From positions 1-6,189 of the forward strand of contig CAYSBK010000147.1 in the NCBI GenBank assembly GCA_964429265.1: a DNA stretch of 6,189 bases, written 5' to 3'. The notes under the pieces are model-generated. The model did no database searches. It was given only the letters and a program-made list of their open reading frames with translations, and had not been told where the DNA came from. The stretch is from CAYSBK01 sp964429265 (GTDB lineage: Bacteria; Planctomycetota; Phycisphaerae; Sedimentisphaerales; Anaerobacaceae). The translations under genes were made by a program, and so were the position numbers. Shown in pieces: positions 6,130 through 6,189 of this stretch. Position 1 is the stretch's first letter, and every line of letters starts with the position of its first letter.

Positions 6130-6189
6130 GAAAGACCGGGGCCGGCGATACGAACGGGGACAAATGCCAGCCTGGAGACTCTCAGGGTC

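Noticed and set aside
6074..6163. Extension of the glycosidase to a TTG at 6163
   Set aside because: No ribosome site. It would place 30 Pro/Ala-rich residues before the signal peptide and include the TATAAT box in the coding sequence.
1..6189. CRISPR arrays, tRNA or rRNA genes, transposases, riboswitches
   Set aside because: No regularly spaced repeats, tRNA-like cloverleaf, rRNA signature, transposase motif or riboswitch core was recognised on reading both strands.

Overview
The window is GC-rich bacterial DNA holding three consecutive genes, all on the minus strand, so the biological order runs right to left. The gene content suggests a polysaccharide-degrading member of the PVC superphylum, most likely Planctomycetota (Phycisphaerae-like) or a Kiritimatiellota/Lentisphaerota relative. 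It combines a secreted GH95-like/DUF5703-type glycosidase, a secreted fusion of a formylglycine-generating-enzyme-like (SUMF1) domain to a sialidase-like propeller, and a divergent uroporphyrinogen-decarboxylase (URO-D) superfamily protein. This taxonomic placement is inferred from family content alone; there is no rRNA or marker gene.

Layout in transcription order. Positions 6189-6074 are an upstream region with a perfect TATAAT -10 box only 7 nt before the best start codon, which suggests a leaderless mRNA, and an inverted repeat just upstream of the -35. Next come the GH95-like protein (6073-3452), a 57-nt gap with a strong Shine-Dalgarno, and the SUMF1-sialidase fusion (3394-1352). A 20-nt gap with another strong Shine-Dalgarno leads to the URO-D-like protein (1331-228, GTG start). 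Positions 227-1 are noncoding, with hairpins, a T-run, a 14-bp palindrome and a short direct repeat. No gene is recognisable in that stretch.

The tight spacing and shared strand support one operon. The first two products carry N-terminal export signals and should act in the periplasm or outside the cell on glycans. The third has none and should be cytoplasmic. It carries an HxC motif like the zinc site of methylcobamide:thiol methyltransferases rather than features of true heme-pathway HemE. A working inference is that the operon handles a decorated, possibly methylated or sialic-acid-like glycan, with the cytoplasmic protein acting on a released group or small molecule. The sequence does not prove this. 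The most notable oddity is that the SUMF1 domain lacks both catalytic cysteines of true formylglycine-generating enzymes, so it probably does not activate sulfatases.
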